Shown: positions 36,287 to 45,052 of the stretch, one piece after another
Numbering within the stretch: position 1 is the first letter of the stretch
Layout of the letters: each line of letters starts with the position of its first letter
From: Caloramator quimbayensis
GTDB lineage: Bacteria; Bacillota; Clostridia; Clostridiales; Caloramatoraceae
NCBI RefSeq assembly: GCF_900167605.1
Contig: NZ_FUYH01000005.1
Coordinates: 111,417-175,416 of the forward strand
Length of the DNA: 64,000 bases
Direction of reading: 5' to 3'
Notes under the pieces: generated by a model
The model's database searches: none
What the model was told of the DNA's origin: nothing
The model's input: the letters and a program-made list of their open reading frames with translations, nothing else
Position numbers and translations under genes: made by a program

Positions 36287-36563
36287 TAATTAATAAAGGC
36301 AAATACATTGAAGGGAAGAGTAAGTACAGAGGTAGTTATAGCGAGTTGATGACGGTGGAAGATCAACATGAGGGCTGTACCGAAGAACATCCCAGAGTAT
36401 CTAACCGAAATCTTTTTGAGAGTAGGCTTAGACGGAGCCATACCGTTATAGAGTGGACAGTATCGAATATTTTATATTCCGTACTGATAGAGTGAGCCTT
36501 ATGCTAATTTGGGTGGTACCGCGGAAACAAACCTTTCGTCCCTTGGATGGAAGGTTTTTTTTT
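36287..36563 (+). promoter_or_regulatory. T-box riboswitch (asparagine, specifier AAC) of asnA
   Basis: The leader contains a stem I distal region (AGCGAGTTGATGACGGTGG), the specifier region ACCGAAGAACATCCC with AAC at 36386-36388, the T-box GGGTGGTACCGCGG (36511-36524) and a terminator AAACCTTTC / GGAAGGTTT followed by T residues (36529-36563). AAC encodes asparagine, matching asnA: uncharged tRNA-Asn should switch on asparagine synthesis. Confidence 0.93.
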
Positions 36564-36621
36564 ATAAAAAATGCATGGCCGTGCAATTGTATAAATATAA
36601 AATTATAGGAGGATTTATAAA

Positions 36622-37644
36622 ATGAGTGATATTGTAAAAAGTTTAATAATACCAGAAGGATATAAACCATTTCTTGATATAAGAGAGACAGAAATAGCTA
36701 TAAAGAAAATTAAAGATTTTTTTCAGGCTGAACTATCTAAAAAATTAAACCTTACAAGAGTATCAGCACCTTTATTTGTAAGACCTGAGACAGGTATAAA
36801 CGACAATCTAAATGGATATGAAAGGCCTGTATCCTTTGATGTTAAGGCAATAGATAGCAAAGATGTTGAAATAGTTCAATCCCTTGCAAAATGGAAAAGG
36901 ATGGCTTTAAAAAGATATGGATTTAGCGTAGGAGAAGGACTTTACACTGATATGAATGCAATAAGAAGAGACGAAGATCTTGATAATCTTCATTCGGTTT
37001 ATGTTGATCAGTGGGACTGGGAAAAGGTAATAAGAAAAGAAGATAGAACTGTGGATAAATTAAGGGAGATAGTTGAGGCCATTTACAGCGTATTTAAAGC
37101 AACTGAGGATTATGTAGCAAAACTTTATCCTCAATTTACAAAAATACTTCCAGAAAAAATAAGCTTTATAACTACTCAAGAGCTTGAAGATTTATATCCG
37201 GAATTTTCACCAAAAGAAAGAGAAAACATTATTGCAAAAGAAAAAGGTGCAGTATTTATTATGCAGATTGGCGCAGAGTTAAAGTCTGGAGAAAAGCATG
37301 ATGGAAGGTCTCCGGATTACGATGATTGGACATTAAACGGAGATATAATATTTTGGAACCCTGTACTTGAAATCGCTTATGAATTATCATCGATGGGTAT
37401 AAGAGTAGATGAGGACGCTCTAAAAAGGCAGCTTAAAATGAGCGGCTGCGAAGAAAGAAAAGAACTTGAATTCCATAGAATGCTTCTTGAAGGTCAGCTA
37501 CCTTATACAGTTGGAGGTGGAATCGGTCAGTCAAGAATTTGCATGTACTTTTTAAGAAAAGCACATATAGGTGAAGTGCAAGCTGCTGTATGGCCGGATA
37601 AAATGATTGAAGAATGCGAGAAGAACAATATATTTTTACTATAG
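36622..37644 (+). CDS. asnA: Aspartate-ammonia ligase (asparagine synthetase A)
   Basis: Makes asparagine from aspartate, ammonia and ATP through an aspartyl-adenylate. The 340-residue protein has the class II synthetase-like fold. Motifs are [76 protein letters not shown] and [20 protein letters not shown] precedes the ATG. It is controlled by the Asn T-box just upstream and is monocistronic, ending in a strong terminator. Confidence 0.96.
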   Translation: MSDIVKSLIIPEGYKPFLDIRETEIAIKKIKDFFQAELSKKLNLTRVSAPLFVRPETGINDNLNGYERPVSFDVKAIDSKDVEIVQSLAKWKRMALKRYGFSVGEGLYTDMNAIRRDEDLDNLHSVYVDQWDWEKVIRKEDRTVDKLREIVEAIYSVFKATEDYVAKLYPQFTKILPEKISFITTQELEDLYPEFSPKERENIIAKEKGAVFIMQIGAELKSGEKHDGRSPDYDDWTLNGDIIFWNPVLEIAYELSSMGIRVDEDALKRQLKMSGCEERKELEFHRMLLEGQLPYTVGGGIGQSRICMYFLRKAHIGEVQAAVWPDKMIEECEKNNIFLL

Positions 37645-37646
37645 TT

Positions 37647-37690
37647 AAAAAATGTCTGCACATTTATTATTAGTGCAGGCATTTTTCTTC
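37647..37690 (+). terminator. Intrinsic terminator after asnA
   Basis: AAAAAATGTCTGCAC pairs with GTGCAGGCATTTTT (one G-U pair) around an 11-nt AT loop, with TTTTTCTTC following. Confidence 0.85.
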
Positions 37691-37778
37691 ATAATCAATA
37701 ACTAATTTTAATAAAGTAATAAAAATTGGAATAAATTACTTTCTATTTTAATAATATTTTGAAAAATTTTAACTTGAA

Positions 37779-37805
37779 TTGACAGTATATAAAGATTATT
37801 ATAAT
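37779..37805 (+). promoter_or_regulatory. Probable promoter of the DRTGG-hydrogenase-like cluster
   Basis: TTGACA (37779-37784) and TATAAT (37800-37805), both perfect but with a short 15-bp spacer; TAATAA two bases later would give 17. It lies 35 bp before the first gene. Confidence 0.6.
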
Positions 37806-37839
37806 AATTATAAAAATAAATTTAAAAGTCGGGGGATAA

Positions 37840-38211
37840 ATGATGAAACTTAAGGAAATAGTAAATTTGTTGGATGCAGAGGTATTATGCGGAAGAGAAA
37901 AACTTGATTATGAAGTAAATTTTGCATTTGGAAGCGATCTTATGAGTGATGTGTTATCTCTTGTAAACAAAGATACAATACTTTTGACAGGGCTTACAAA
38001 TATACAAGCTGTAAGAACAGCAGAAATGATGGATATAAAATGTATAATTTATGTTCGAGGAAAAAGACCGGATGAGCAGGTTATAAAACTTGCGCAGGAA
38101 AAGGATATATGCCTTATTTCAACTAAACATATATTGTTTAATACATGTGGTATATTATATGTTAATGGTTTAAAAGGAGCTGAAATTAATAAATGCACGA
38201 TGAATATATAA
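37840..38211 (+). CDS. DRTGG-domain protein
   Basis: A 123-residue protein made of a single DRTGG domain (LLDAEVLCGREKLDYEVNFAFGSDLMSDVLS ... NIQAVRTAEMMDIKCIIYVRGKRPDEQVIKLAQE). DRTGG domains are found next to CBS domains and in phosphotransacetylase/HPr-kinase contexts, where they may bind nucleotides; no enzyme site is visible. It is first of five genes in a tight cluster and overlaps the next gene by 19 bases. Its partner copy is at 39877. Confidence 0.8.
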   Translation: MMKLKEIVNLLDAEVLCGREKLDYEVNFAFGSDLMSDVLSLVNKDTILLTGLTNIQAVRTAEMMDIKCIIYVRGKRPDEQVIKLAQEKDICLISTKHILFNTCGILYVNGLKGAEINKCTMNI

Positions 38212-38621
38212 AGCTTCACTATGACGTTTTAAGCGGTGATTATATAAGGGGTGGTGAGGCCTCGAGCAGCTTAAAAAAAGCTTTAATGCAGCTTGGGATT
38301 AATAATAGTGTAATAAGGCGAGCCTGCGTGGGATGTTATGAAGCAGAAATGAATATTGTCATTCATAGTTTAGGAGGAGAAATAGAAGCCGTTATATATA
38401 AAGATAAAATTGAGATTACTGCAAAGGATAGGGGACCTGGAATAGAAAACATCAATCTTGCAATGCAGGAAGGCTATTCAACAGCGTCAGAGGAAGCAAG
38501 AGAGATGGGATTTGGAGGAGGAATGGGTCTTCCTAATATGAAAAGGAGCAGTAATAATTTTTATATAGAGTCAGTTTTAGGGGAATATACACTTATAAAA
38601 ATGATAATTAATATTGATTAA
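38193..38621 (+). CDS. HATPase (anti-sigma-factor-like) ATP-binding protein
   Basis: A 142-residue GHKL ATPase of the RsbW/SpoIIAB type. N box YEAEMNIVIHSLGG, G1 box KDRGPGIENINLA and G2 region EMGFGGGMGLPNMKRSS are all present. There is no dimerisation/phosphorylation domain, so it is not a full histidine kinase. It may be a serine kinase/anti-sigma factor or, given its neighbours, a sensor that signals redox state. Lies between a DRTGG gene and the hydrogenase-like gene, in the same operon. Confidence 0.82.
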   Translation: MHDEYIKLHYDVLSGDYIRGGEASSSLKKALMQLGINNSVIRRACVGCYEAEMNIVIHSLGGEIEAVIYKDKIEITAKDRGPGIENINLAMQEGYSTASEEAREMGFGGGMGLPNMKRSSNNFYIESVLGEYTLIKMIINID

Positions 38622-38630
38622 GGTGATATA

Positions 38631-39875
38631 ATGAAAGATATATTTCATTCAGTAAAGTTGATAGAAGAAAATTGCAAGGGCTGTACGAAATGTATGATAA
38701 ATTGCCCTGTGGAGGCTGTAAGAGTAAAAAATTCTAAAGCTGTTATTTATACTGATAGATGCATTGACTGCGGAGAATGTATAAGAGTCTGCCCATATAA
38801 TGCTCATGTTGCTGAGAAGGATGAAACTTTTAATATTGAAAATTTTAAAGTTAAAATAGCAATTCCTTCGGTAACGTTATATACTCAATTTGGAGATTAT
38901 ATTAATCCAGTGATTATCAATGAAGCTGTAAAAAGCCTTGGGTTTGATGAGGTTTATGATATAACCTATGCATGTGATATAGTATCTGAAATAACAAGAA
39001 AGGAAATATCAAAGGTTCCTAAACCAGCAATTTCACCATTTTGTCCAAGCATAGTGAGATTAATAAATGAAAGTTACCCTGAGCTTATGGAACATGTAGT
39101 AAAGGTTTTAACTCCAATAGAAGTTGCTGCTTATTTAATTAGAGATAAATATAGAAAGTTAGGCTATAATGATGAAGAGGTAGGAGTTATATTTTTGACT
39201 CCATGTGTCGGGTGGATAACGAAAATAAAAAATACTCAGCTTGATTCTAAGTCTCAAATAAATGGCTCTATTGCAATAAGCGATGTTTATTCAAAAATTA
39301 TAAAGTTTATTAATAAAAATAATAAGAATATTGATGCGAATGAATCTGCATCTATGTCCTGTACAGGATTAAGATGGGCAACGACTGGGGGACAAAGCTT
39401 TTCTATGCATATTAAAGAGCATATAGAAGTAGATGGGGTTAAAAACGTTATAAGAGTGCTTGATGACATAGAAAAAGGAAAGTTTGATGATGTTGATTTT
39501 ATTGAAGCCCATGCATGTACAGGGGGATGCCTTGGGGGCATACTTCTTGTAGATAATCCTTTTAATGCTAAAAGGATTATCAAGAAATATTGCGTACAAT
39601 TAAATTTTACAAATCGATTTAATAGAATAAATGAAAAATATCAAAAGGATTTTTTAAGCGATGTTTATACAAAAGCCTCAAAAGGCCTCAGGCTTGCCGA
39701 TGATTTTGAAAGCGCAGTAAAAAAAATGAAGTATATGAATGAAATAATAAATTTACTACCAGGTATAGATTGCGGACAATGCGGTTCACCTTCATGCAAA
39801 GCTTTTGCTGAAGATGTCGTTAGAGGATTTTCAACTCTTGATGAATGTATTATGCTGAAAAAAGGAGAGAAGTAA
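38631..39875 (+). CDS. [FeFe]-hydrogenase-like iron-sulfur protein, probable sensory type
   Basis: A 414-residue protein. Two N-terminal 4Fe-4S clusters (CKGCTKCMINCP and CIDCGECIRVCP, residues about 16-60) are followed by a hydrogenase large-subunit-like domain with C138 in SPFCPSI, C192 in TPCVGW, and C296/C300 in HACTGGC. These correspond to the four H-cluster ligands of clostridial hydrogenase. The proton-relay cysteine just before the first ligand is F137. A C-terminal CGQCGSPSC ... C motif adds another cluster site. It is likely a redox or H2 sensor (HydS/HfsB-like), not a turnover enzyme, as an inference from motifs. Confidence 0.82.
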   Translation: MKDIFHSVKLIEENCKGCTKCMINCPVEAVRVKNSKAVIYTDRCIDCGECIRVCPYNAHVAEKDETFNIENFKVKIAIPSVTLYTQFGDYINPVIINEAVKSLGFDEVYDITYACDIVSEITRKEISKVPKPAISPFCPSIVRLINESYPELMEHVVKVLTPIEVAAYLIRDKYRKLGYNDEEVGVIFLTPCVGWITKIKNTQLDSKSQINGSIAISDVYSKIIKFINKNNKNIDANESASMSCTGLRWATTGGQSFSMHIKEHIEVDGVKNVIRVLDDIEKGKFDDVDFIEAHACTGGCLGGILLVDNPFNAKRIIKKYCVQLNFTNRFNRINEKYQKDFLSDVYTKASKGLRLADDFESAVKKMKYMNEIINLLPGIDCGQCGSPSCKAFAEDVVRGFSTLDECIMLKKGEK

Positions 39876-39876
39876 A

Positions 39877-40209
39877 ATGAAAGTTAGTGATTTGGTAGAA
39901 AAATTAAATTTAAAGGTAGTTTCAGGATTTGGTGGTATAGAAAAAGAGGTTAAAGGAGTATATACCTGCGACCTTTTAAGCTGGGTAATGTCCCATGCAG
40001 TTAAAGGAAATGCCTGGATTACTGTTCAGGTTCATCCTAATATAATTGCTGTTGCATCTTTGCTTGAATTATCATGTATCATAATACCGGAAGATATAGA
40101 AATTGAAGATGTAACCTTAGAAAAATCAAATCAGGAAGCAATACCTGTAATTAAGTCGAGCATGAATTCCTATGAATTGTGTTTAAAATTAAGCCAAATA
40201 GGAGTTTGA
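39877..40209 (+). CDS. Second DRTGG-domain protein
   Basis: A 110-residue single-domain protein related to that at 37840 (KLNLKVVSGFGGIEKEVKGVYTCDLLSWVMSHA; NIIAVASLLELSCIIIPEDI). It starts one base after the hydrogenase-like gene and ends one base before the PHP gene, so it is translationally coupled. The role is unknown, possibly ligand sensing in the same system. Confidence 0.78.
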   Translation: MKVSDLVEKLNLKVVSGFGGIEKEVKGVYTCDLLSWVMSHAVKGNAWITVQVHPNIIAVASLLELSCIIIPEDIEIEDVTLEKSNQEAIPVIKSSMNSYELCLKLSQIGV

Positions 40210-40210
40210 T

Positions 40211-40915
40211 ATGCATATATATATTGACTTTCATATTCATACAGCACTATCCCCCTGCGGGGATAGCGATATGACACCAAATAATATTGTAAATATGGCT
40301 AAATTAAAAGGTCTTGATGCAATAGCTATAACAGATCATAACAGCTGTGAAAATGCAAAATCTTGTATTGAAGCGGGTAAAACTGCAGGAATTTTGGTGA
40401 TTCCTGGCATGGAAATACAGACAAGAGAAGATGTACATGCACTATGCCTTTTTAGAAATATTGAATCGGCTATGACTTTTCAAGATTTAGTATATAATTC
40501 ATTGCCGCAGTTGAAAAACAGACCAAATGTTTTTGGAGAACAAATATTATTTGACTGCAGAGATAATGTAATTGGTATAAACGATAGACTTCTTTTAACA
40601 TCTTCAAATATATCTTTTAATGAGGCTTGTAATTTGGTTAAAAAATTAAATGGTGCATTTATTCCTGCGCATATAGATAGAAATTCTTTCAGTGTCATTT
40701 ACAATCTTGGTTTTATTCCAGATAATCTCCCTATTAAGACAGTAGAATACAGTAAATATGAAGATTTAAAGAGATTGAAGGATTCTAAAATTATAAAACC
40801 TGACTACAGATTTATAAAATCCTCTGATGCTCATTATTTATGGGATATACTTGAAAGAGAGAGCTTTATTGATGTAGATGAGTTTACAGTATCTAATATT
40901 ATAGATGTTTTATAA
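40211..40915 (+). CDS. PHP-domain metal-dependent phosphoesterase
   Basis: A 234-residue polymerase-and-histidinol-phosphatase domain protein. The metal motifs are present in order: DFHIHTALSPCGDSDM, AITDHNSC, PGMEIQTREDVHALCLF, PAHIDR and KSSDAH. These form the usual trinuclear site. Substrates of free-standing PHP proteins include nucleotide phosphates (for example pAp or AMP derivatives), but which one applies here is not known. It is last in the five-gene cluster, followed by a terminator. Confidence 0.87.
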   Translation: MHIYIDFHIHTALSPCGDSDMTPNNIVNMAKLKGLDAIAITDHNSCENAKSCIEAGKTAGILVIPGMEIQTREDVHALCLFRNIESAMTFQDLVYNSLPQLKNRPNVFGEQILFDCRDNVIGINDRLLLTSSNISFNEACNLVKKLNGAFIPAHIDRNSFSVIYNLGFIPDNLPIKTVEYSKYEDLKRLKDSKIIKPDYRFIKSSDAHYLWDILERESFIDVDEFTVSNIIDVL

Positions 40916-40938
40916 ACAGCCTTTTGGCTGTTTTTTTA
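40914..40938 (+). terminator. Intrinsic terminator after the PHP gene
   Basis: AAACAGCC / GGCTGTTT, an 8-bp stem with TTTT loop, followed by a run of T. Confidence 0.85.
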
Positions 40939-41007
40939 TACACCATGATTAAAAATAACTTTTAATGTTAATAATTTAAAATAGAAAATATATAGGTGGT
41001 GTATAAT

Positions 41008-42351
41008 ATGACAGATAAAGAAAAACTGATTTCCTTTGAAAAATATATGAGAGATATTGGATACGATGATGAAACAATAAATTATAATATTAATGTCGTC
41101 AGGCTTTTGATAAATAATGTTTTGTTTTTCTTTCAAGAAACTCTCGAGACAATAGATAGTTATTGCTTTGAAGAATTCACAGATATGATTACACTAATTG
41201 ATGCTGAGCTTGGAGGAAGAGATGGAATACCTAAAATGCTTGACGCCATGATGACATTAACAGAATTTCTGAAAATAAATAAATTCATAAAAGGCGGTAA
41301 AATAGCCTATTATAAAAGAATGTTTTCAGATATAGATTATTATCTTGATAAGTATGACAGAATGACAGGAAGAAAGGATGATTCTAAGGAATTTATAAAA
41401 GATATAACAACAAACAGGTTTGCATCTTTAGTAATCAAAGCTGTTGAGGATATAAATGTATATGATATTGAAACAATGGATTTAATCGACAGAATACTAA
41501 ATGATGTTCCTTTAGGAAAGGAAAATGGTAGTGAAAATATATCGGTTTTAAAATCTATATTATGCAGTTTAAAGCTTCTTGAAGAAAAGAACAATGGTTT
41601 TGAAGCTACAAAAAAAGGAAGATGCCTCTCAAGATTATCAGCAGAAGAAAGATATGCTGCTATTTTATATCTACTTTTTTACAGTGCAGGCTGGAATATT
41701 GCAGATTCTAAAAGTTTTGATACTGATAATGATATAAAAGAGATTATCCCAATTTTTTCTTCAATTTTCAAAGATAAAAAAGAACTTACAGTTGATATAA
41801 GTGAAATGCTTAATATAAAAGAGGATGAAGTGCTGATTGAGATATCGAGCGATAGATTTAGAATTGCAAGAGCAGAATCCATTCCATACAGCAAATATTT
41901 TATTGATATTTGTTTGAAGGGCATGGGATTAATAGATATAGCTGAGACAGAAGATGGCAATTTTATTTATTCAACCAATGACTTTGGACAAAAAATTTTT
42001 AAAATAATGTATGAAGAGTGTATTTATGACATAAAAATAAAGCTTGATATAATAGGACTTGAGATTAGAAATAGAAAAGATTATGAGAGCATAGAAAAAA
42101 GGATAATTAAATTTATTATGACATATGGTGCGAACAGCATAATATGGGATTATTTTGGGCAAATACTTCTTTTAAAGAAAAACTTTGAATCGGCTTATAC
42201 AGTGCTAAAATATGCTTATGAAAATTGTAATAAAAGGAGCAAGGTTTCAAAATCCATTTTATATCATTTAATTCTTTGCTGCAGGAAATTAAAACTTGAC
42301 GAGGATGTAGAAATATATGAGAAAAAACTGCAAAGCCTGCAGAAAGCTTAA
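41008..42351 (+). CDS. Uncharacterised 447-residue helical protein
   Basis: I do not recognise a named family. The protein is acidic, almost entirely helical in pattern and without a signal peptide or membrane segment. Residues about 1-115 (FEKYMRDIGYDDETINYNINVVRLLINNVL) look like the SAM-like N-terminal fold of site-specific recombinases or a related helical bundle. The last 60 residues (FGQILLLKKNFESAYTVLKYAYENC) look like one or two TPR units. The ATG at 41008 has AGGTGGTG just upstream. It is monocistronic, followed by the nested palindrome. Confidence 0.7.
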   Translation: MTDKEKLISFEKYMRDIGYDDETINYNINVVRLLINNVLFFFQETLETIDSYCFEEFTDMITLIDAELGGRDGIPKMLDAMMTLTEFLKINKFIKGGKIAYYKRMFSDIDYYLDKYDRMTGRKDDSKEFIKDITTNRFASLVIKAVEDINVYDIETMDLIDRILNDVPLGKENGSENISVLKSILCSLKLLEEKNNGFEATKKGRCLSRLSAEERYAAILYLLFYSAGWNIADSKSFDTDNDIKEIIPIFSSIFKDKKELTVDISEMLNIKEDEVLIEISSDRFRIARAESIPYSKYFIDICLKGMGLIDIAETEDGNFIYSTNDFGQKIFKIMYEECIYDIKIKLDIIGLEIRNRKDYESIEKRIIKFIMTYGANSIIWDYFGQILLLKKNFESAYTVLKYAYENCNKRSKVSKSILYHLILCCRKLKLDEDVEIYEKKLQSLQKA

Positions 42352-42364
42352 AGAGTTAGTAAAA

Positions 42365-42446
42365 CCCATGTTACGCATTTTAACTAATCAGAGGAAGCCT
42401 CCACTTCTGTAAGTGGGGGCATTTCACATATAAGCTGTAACATGGG
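42365..42446. mobile_element. Nested palindrome: probable IS200/IS605-derived mini-element inside a terminator
   Basis: The outer arms CCCATGTTAC (42365-42374) and GTAACATGGG (42437-42446) would make a normal terminator for the two convergent genes. Between them lie 62 bases holding a second hairpin, GCCTCCACTT / AAGTGGGGGC (42397-42420), of the type found at IS200/IS605 ends. The insert begins directly after TTAC, the target tetranucleotide known for IS608-like elements. No transposase is present. Confidence 0.45.
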
Positions 42447-42481
42447 CTTAAATTTTAGGGATGCTTAAAGAGTTTTTGCCT

Positions 42482-43951
42482 TTATTCTTCCGATAGAGTA
42501 AATTTTTTAAGTAATTTTTGTTTTGCAGTCCATAATTTAAGCGATAAATCTACATAAAAATTGTGAGGGTTTTCGAATCTTAATACTTCATCCCATAAAG
42601 TATCCATTTGACTTATAGAAAAATCTCTTATTTCTTTAACTGATGGGCTATTATATATACATTTGCCCTTATCAAATATTTTTATTAATAGCTTTTTAGC
42701 ATAGAAGTTTGTAATAGTTTTTTTCTTCCATGTATAAATAGGATCAAATATTTTTAGAGGTTTTGATTCATCAATAACCTCACCAGCAAAAGTTATAAGG
42801 TCAGCTATGGCTTTATTAGTTGATTTATCAAAAAGTCTGTATATTTGTTTAAAACCGGGATTTGTTATTTTTTCTGCATTTTCACTTATTTTTATTTTGG
42901 GGACTATTTTCCCGTTTTCTTCAACAGCAACTAATTTATATACTCCTCCAAATACTGGTTCTGACTTTGCTGTTATAAGCCTTTCACCAACCCCAAAGGA
43001 ATCGATTTTTGCACCTTGAGATAAAACATCCCTTATTATATATTCATCAAGTGAGTTTGAAATTACTATACTGCAATCGTTAAAACCAGCATCATCAAGC
43101 ATTTTTCTTGCCTTTTCTGTAAGATATTTTATATCACCGCTGTCAATTCTTATGCCTTTTGGCCTTATACCCTTTGGCACAAGTTCTTCATTGAAAACCT
43201 TTATTGCATTTGGAATCCCTGATTTTAAAACGTTATATGTATCAACTAAGAGAAGGCAATTATCTGGATAAGCTCTTGCCCATGCTCTAAAAGCATCGAT
43301 TTCATTATCAAACAATTGTACCCAGCTATGAGCCATTGTACCAACAGCAGGTATTCCAAACAATTTTTCAGCGATAGTACATGCTGTAGAAGTGCATCCT
43401 CCAATATATGCTGCTCTTGCACCAAAAATAGCACCGTCATATCCTTGAGCCCTTCTTGAACCAAATTCGAGAACTGGTTTACCCTGAGCAGCTCTTACGA
43501 TTCTGTTTGCTTTTGTTGCTATTAGGGTTTGATGGTTAATTGTTAGAAGAATCATCGTTTCTACAAATTGTGCCTGCATTATAGGACCTTTTACTATAAC
43601 AAGAGGTTCCCCAGGGAAAATAGGTGTACCCTCTGGAATTGCCCAGACATCGCAGGTAAACTCGAAATTCTCAAGATAGTTTATAAATGTATCATCAAAT
43701 TCATTTTTACTTTTTAAAAATTCAATATCTTCTTTTGTGAATTTTAAATTCTTCATGTATTCTATCAATTGCTGAAGTCCAGCCATAATACAAAATCCAC
43801 CATCATCAGGAACTTTTCTGAAAAACATATCAAAATAGGCTGTTTTATTTTCAACACCGTTTCGTAAATATCCGTTAGCCATTGTAATTTCATAAAAATC
43901 AACAAGAAGAGTTAAATTTCTATCTTCTTTCCAATCAAATGTAAAAGCCAT
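42482..43951 (-). CDS. pncB: Nicotinate phosphoribosyltransferase
   Basis: First step of NAD salvage from nicotinate (Preiss-Handler). The 489-residue protein has the N-terminal TLLVDFYEITMANGYL, FFRKVPDDGGFCIMAGL, EFGSRRAQGYDGAIFGARAAYIGG with the phosphoribosyl-site residues, GTMAHSW with the catalytic histidine, and IRIDSGDI. It belongs to the longer Gram-positive type. The start at 43951 follows AAAGGAG; the reading frame extends upstream without a site. It could feed the NAD-dependent enzymes of the 8-15 kb operon, but there is no linkage evidence. Confidence 0.94.
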   Translation of the reverse strand: MAFTFDWKEDRNLTLLVDFYEITMANGYLRNGVENKTAYFDMFFRKVPDDGGFCIMAGLQQLIEYMKNLKFTKEDIEFLKSKNEFDDTFINYLENFEFTCDVWAIPEGTPIFPGEPLVIVKGPIMQAQFVETMILLTINHQTLIATKANRIVRAAQGKPVLEFGSRRAQGYDGAIFGARAAYIGGCTSTACTIAEKLFGIPAVGTMAHSWVQLFDNEIDAFRAWARAYPDNCLLLVDTYNVLKSGIPNAIKVFNEELVPKGIRPKGIRIDSGDIKYLTEKARKMLDDAGFNDCSIVISNSLDEYIIRDVLSQGAKIDSFGVGERLITAKSEPVFGGVYKLVAVEENGKIVPKIKISENAEKITNPGFKQIYRLFDKSTNKAIADLITFAGEVIDESKPLKIFDPIYTWKKKTITNFYAKKLLIKIFDKGKCIYNSPSVKEIRDFSISQMDTLWDEVLRFENPHNFYVDLSLKLWTAKQKLLKKFTLSEE

Positions 43952-44108
43952 GTTTTTTTCTCCTTTTAAACAAAATAATGTATCACAATATATTTTAGTA
44001 TTATAAAAACTTAAATTCAAGAAAATATATTATAATTGAAAAACTTTAAAGTTTAACTATAATTTCTTATAATATAAAAAGATTAACTTAATAAAAGGAG
44101 GCAGAAAA

Positions 44109-45029
44109 GTGGCTTCGATTGGAGAGGTTAAGAAAAGATTACCTAAAGAATTTATAGATAGGCTTTATAAACAATTTACACCTATAACTGCCGATAAAAT
44201 TCTATACGGAATGGGCAGTGAGAGACTTACTACCCTTAGAGTAAATACATTAAAGTATGACAGGCAGAGTTTAATGAATGATTTTAGACGTTTAAATATT
44301 AAATTTGATAGAGTTATGTGGTATGAGGATGCTTTTATCATAAAAAATATGCATGAAAAGGAAATAAGCCAACTTGATATTTATAAAAATGGATATATAT
44401 ATCTGCAGAGCTTATCTAGTATGATTCCGCCAATCCTTTTAAATCCTAAAAAGGGTGAAAAAATACTCGATATGGCTGCATCTCCTGGAAGCAAAACCAC
44501 TCAAATAGCAGCGCTTATGGAAAATCAGGGCAAAATAATTGCAAATGAAGTGGATAAAATAAGAGCTGAAAGACTAAAATACAACTTATCTCTTCAGGGA
44601 GTAAAAATCGCTGATGTAAGATTGGGAAGAGGAGAAAAAATAAAGGAAGAGTATAAGGAAGAATTTGACAGGGTGCTTCTTGATACTCCATGCAGCGGTG
44701 AAGGAAGATTTATTTTTAATGAGCCTATAACATATAAAAGCTGGTCATTAAAGGAAGTAAACAGGCTTTCCAATCTGCAGAAAAAGTTGATTGAAAGCGG
44801 CTTTAAGGTGCTTAAAAAAGGTGGAACACTTGTTTATTCTACTTGTACTTTGAATTTGGAAGAAAATGAAAATATAGTCGAATATGCATGCTCCAACTTA
44901 GGACTTAAAATAGATAAAATAGAGATTGATTTTAAAATTAATAATATTAACAATAATGGTGGTATGCTTAAAATTTTACCTTCAAAGGACATGGAAGGAT
45001 TTTTCCTTTGTAAATTAAAAAAGCTGTAA
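44109..45029 (+). CDS. RNA cytosine-5 methyltransferase (RsmB/NOP family)
   Basis: A 306-residue SAM-dependent enzyme. It has a short N-terminal RNA-binding part (ITADKILYGM ... TTLRVNTLK), the SAM loop DMAASPGSKTTQIA (residues about 117-130), the DTPCSGEGRF motif IV cysteine and the STCTLNLEENE motif VI catalytic cysteine. It is shorter than RsmB/RsmF because it lacks the C-terminal PUA-like domain, so it resembles small archaeal-like NSUN/TrmRNA enzymes. The start is GTG after AGGAGG. The target RNA position is unknown. Confidence 0.9.
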   Translation: MASIGEVKKRLPKEFIDRLYKQFTPITADKILYGMGSERLTTLRVNTLKYDRQSLMNDFRRLNIKFDRVMWYEDAFIIKNMHEKEISQLDIYKNGYIYLQSLSSMIPPILLNPKKGEKILDMAASPGSKTTQIAALMENQGKIIANEVDKIRAERLKYNLSLQGVKIADVRLGRGEKIKEEYKEEFDRVLLDTPCSGEGRFIFNEPITYKSWSLKEVNRLSNLQKKLIESGFKVLKKGGTLVYSTCTLNLEENENIVEYACSNLGLKIDKIEIDFKINNINNNGGMLKILPSKDMEGFFLCKLKKL

Positions 45030-45052
45030 GAATAATCTTACAGCTTTTCATG
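45019..45052. terminator. Bidirectional terminator between the methyltransferase and FtsH-like genes
   Basis: A 12-bp perfect stem AAAAGCTGTAAG / CTTACAGCTTTT with a 6-nt loop, lying across the 3' ends of the convergent genes. Confidence 0.85.

Noticed and set aside
33211..37644. A selenium or sulfur-transfer cluster based on the cysteine desulfurase
   Set aside because: Its neighbours (C26-like protein, hydroxyacid dehydrogenase, asnA) are divergent or separately controlled and no carrier or selenoprotein gene is present.
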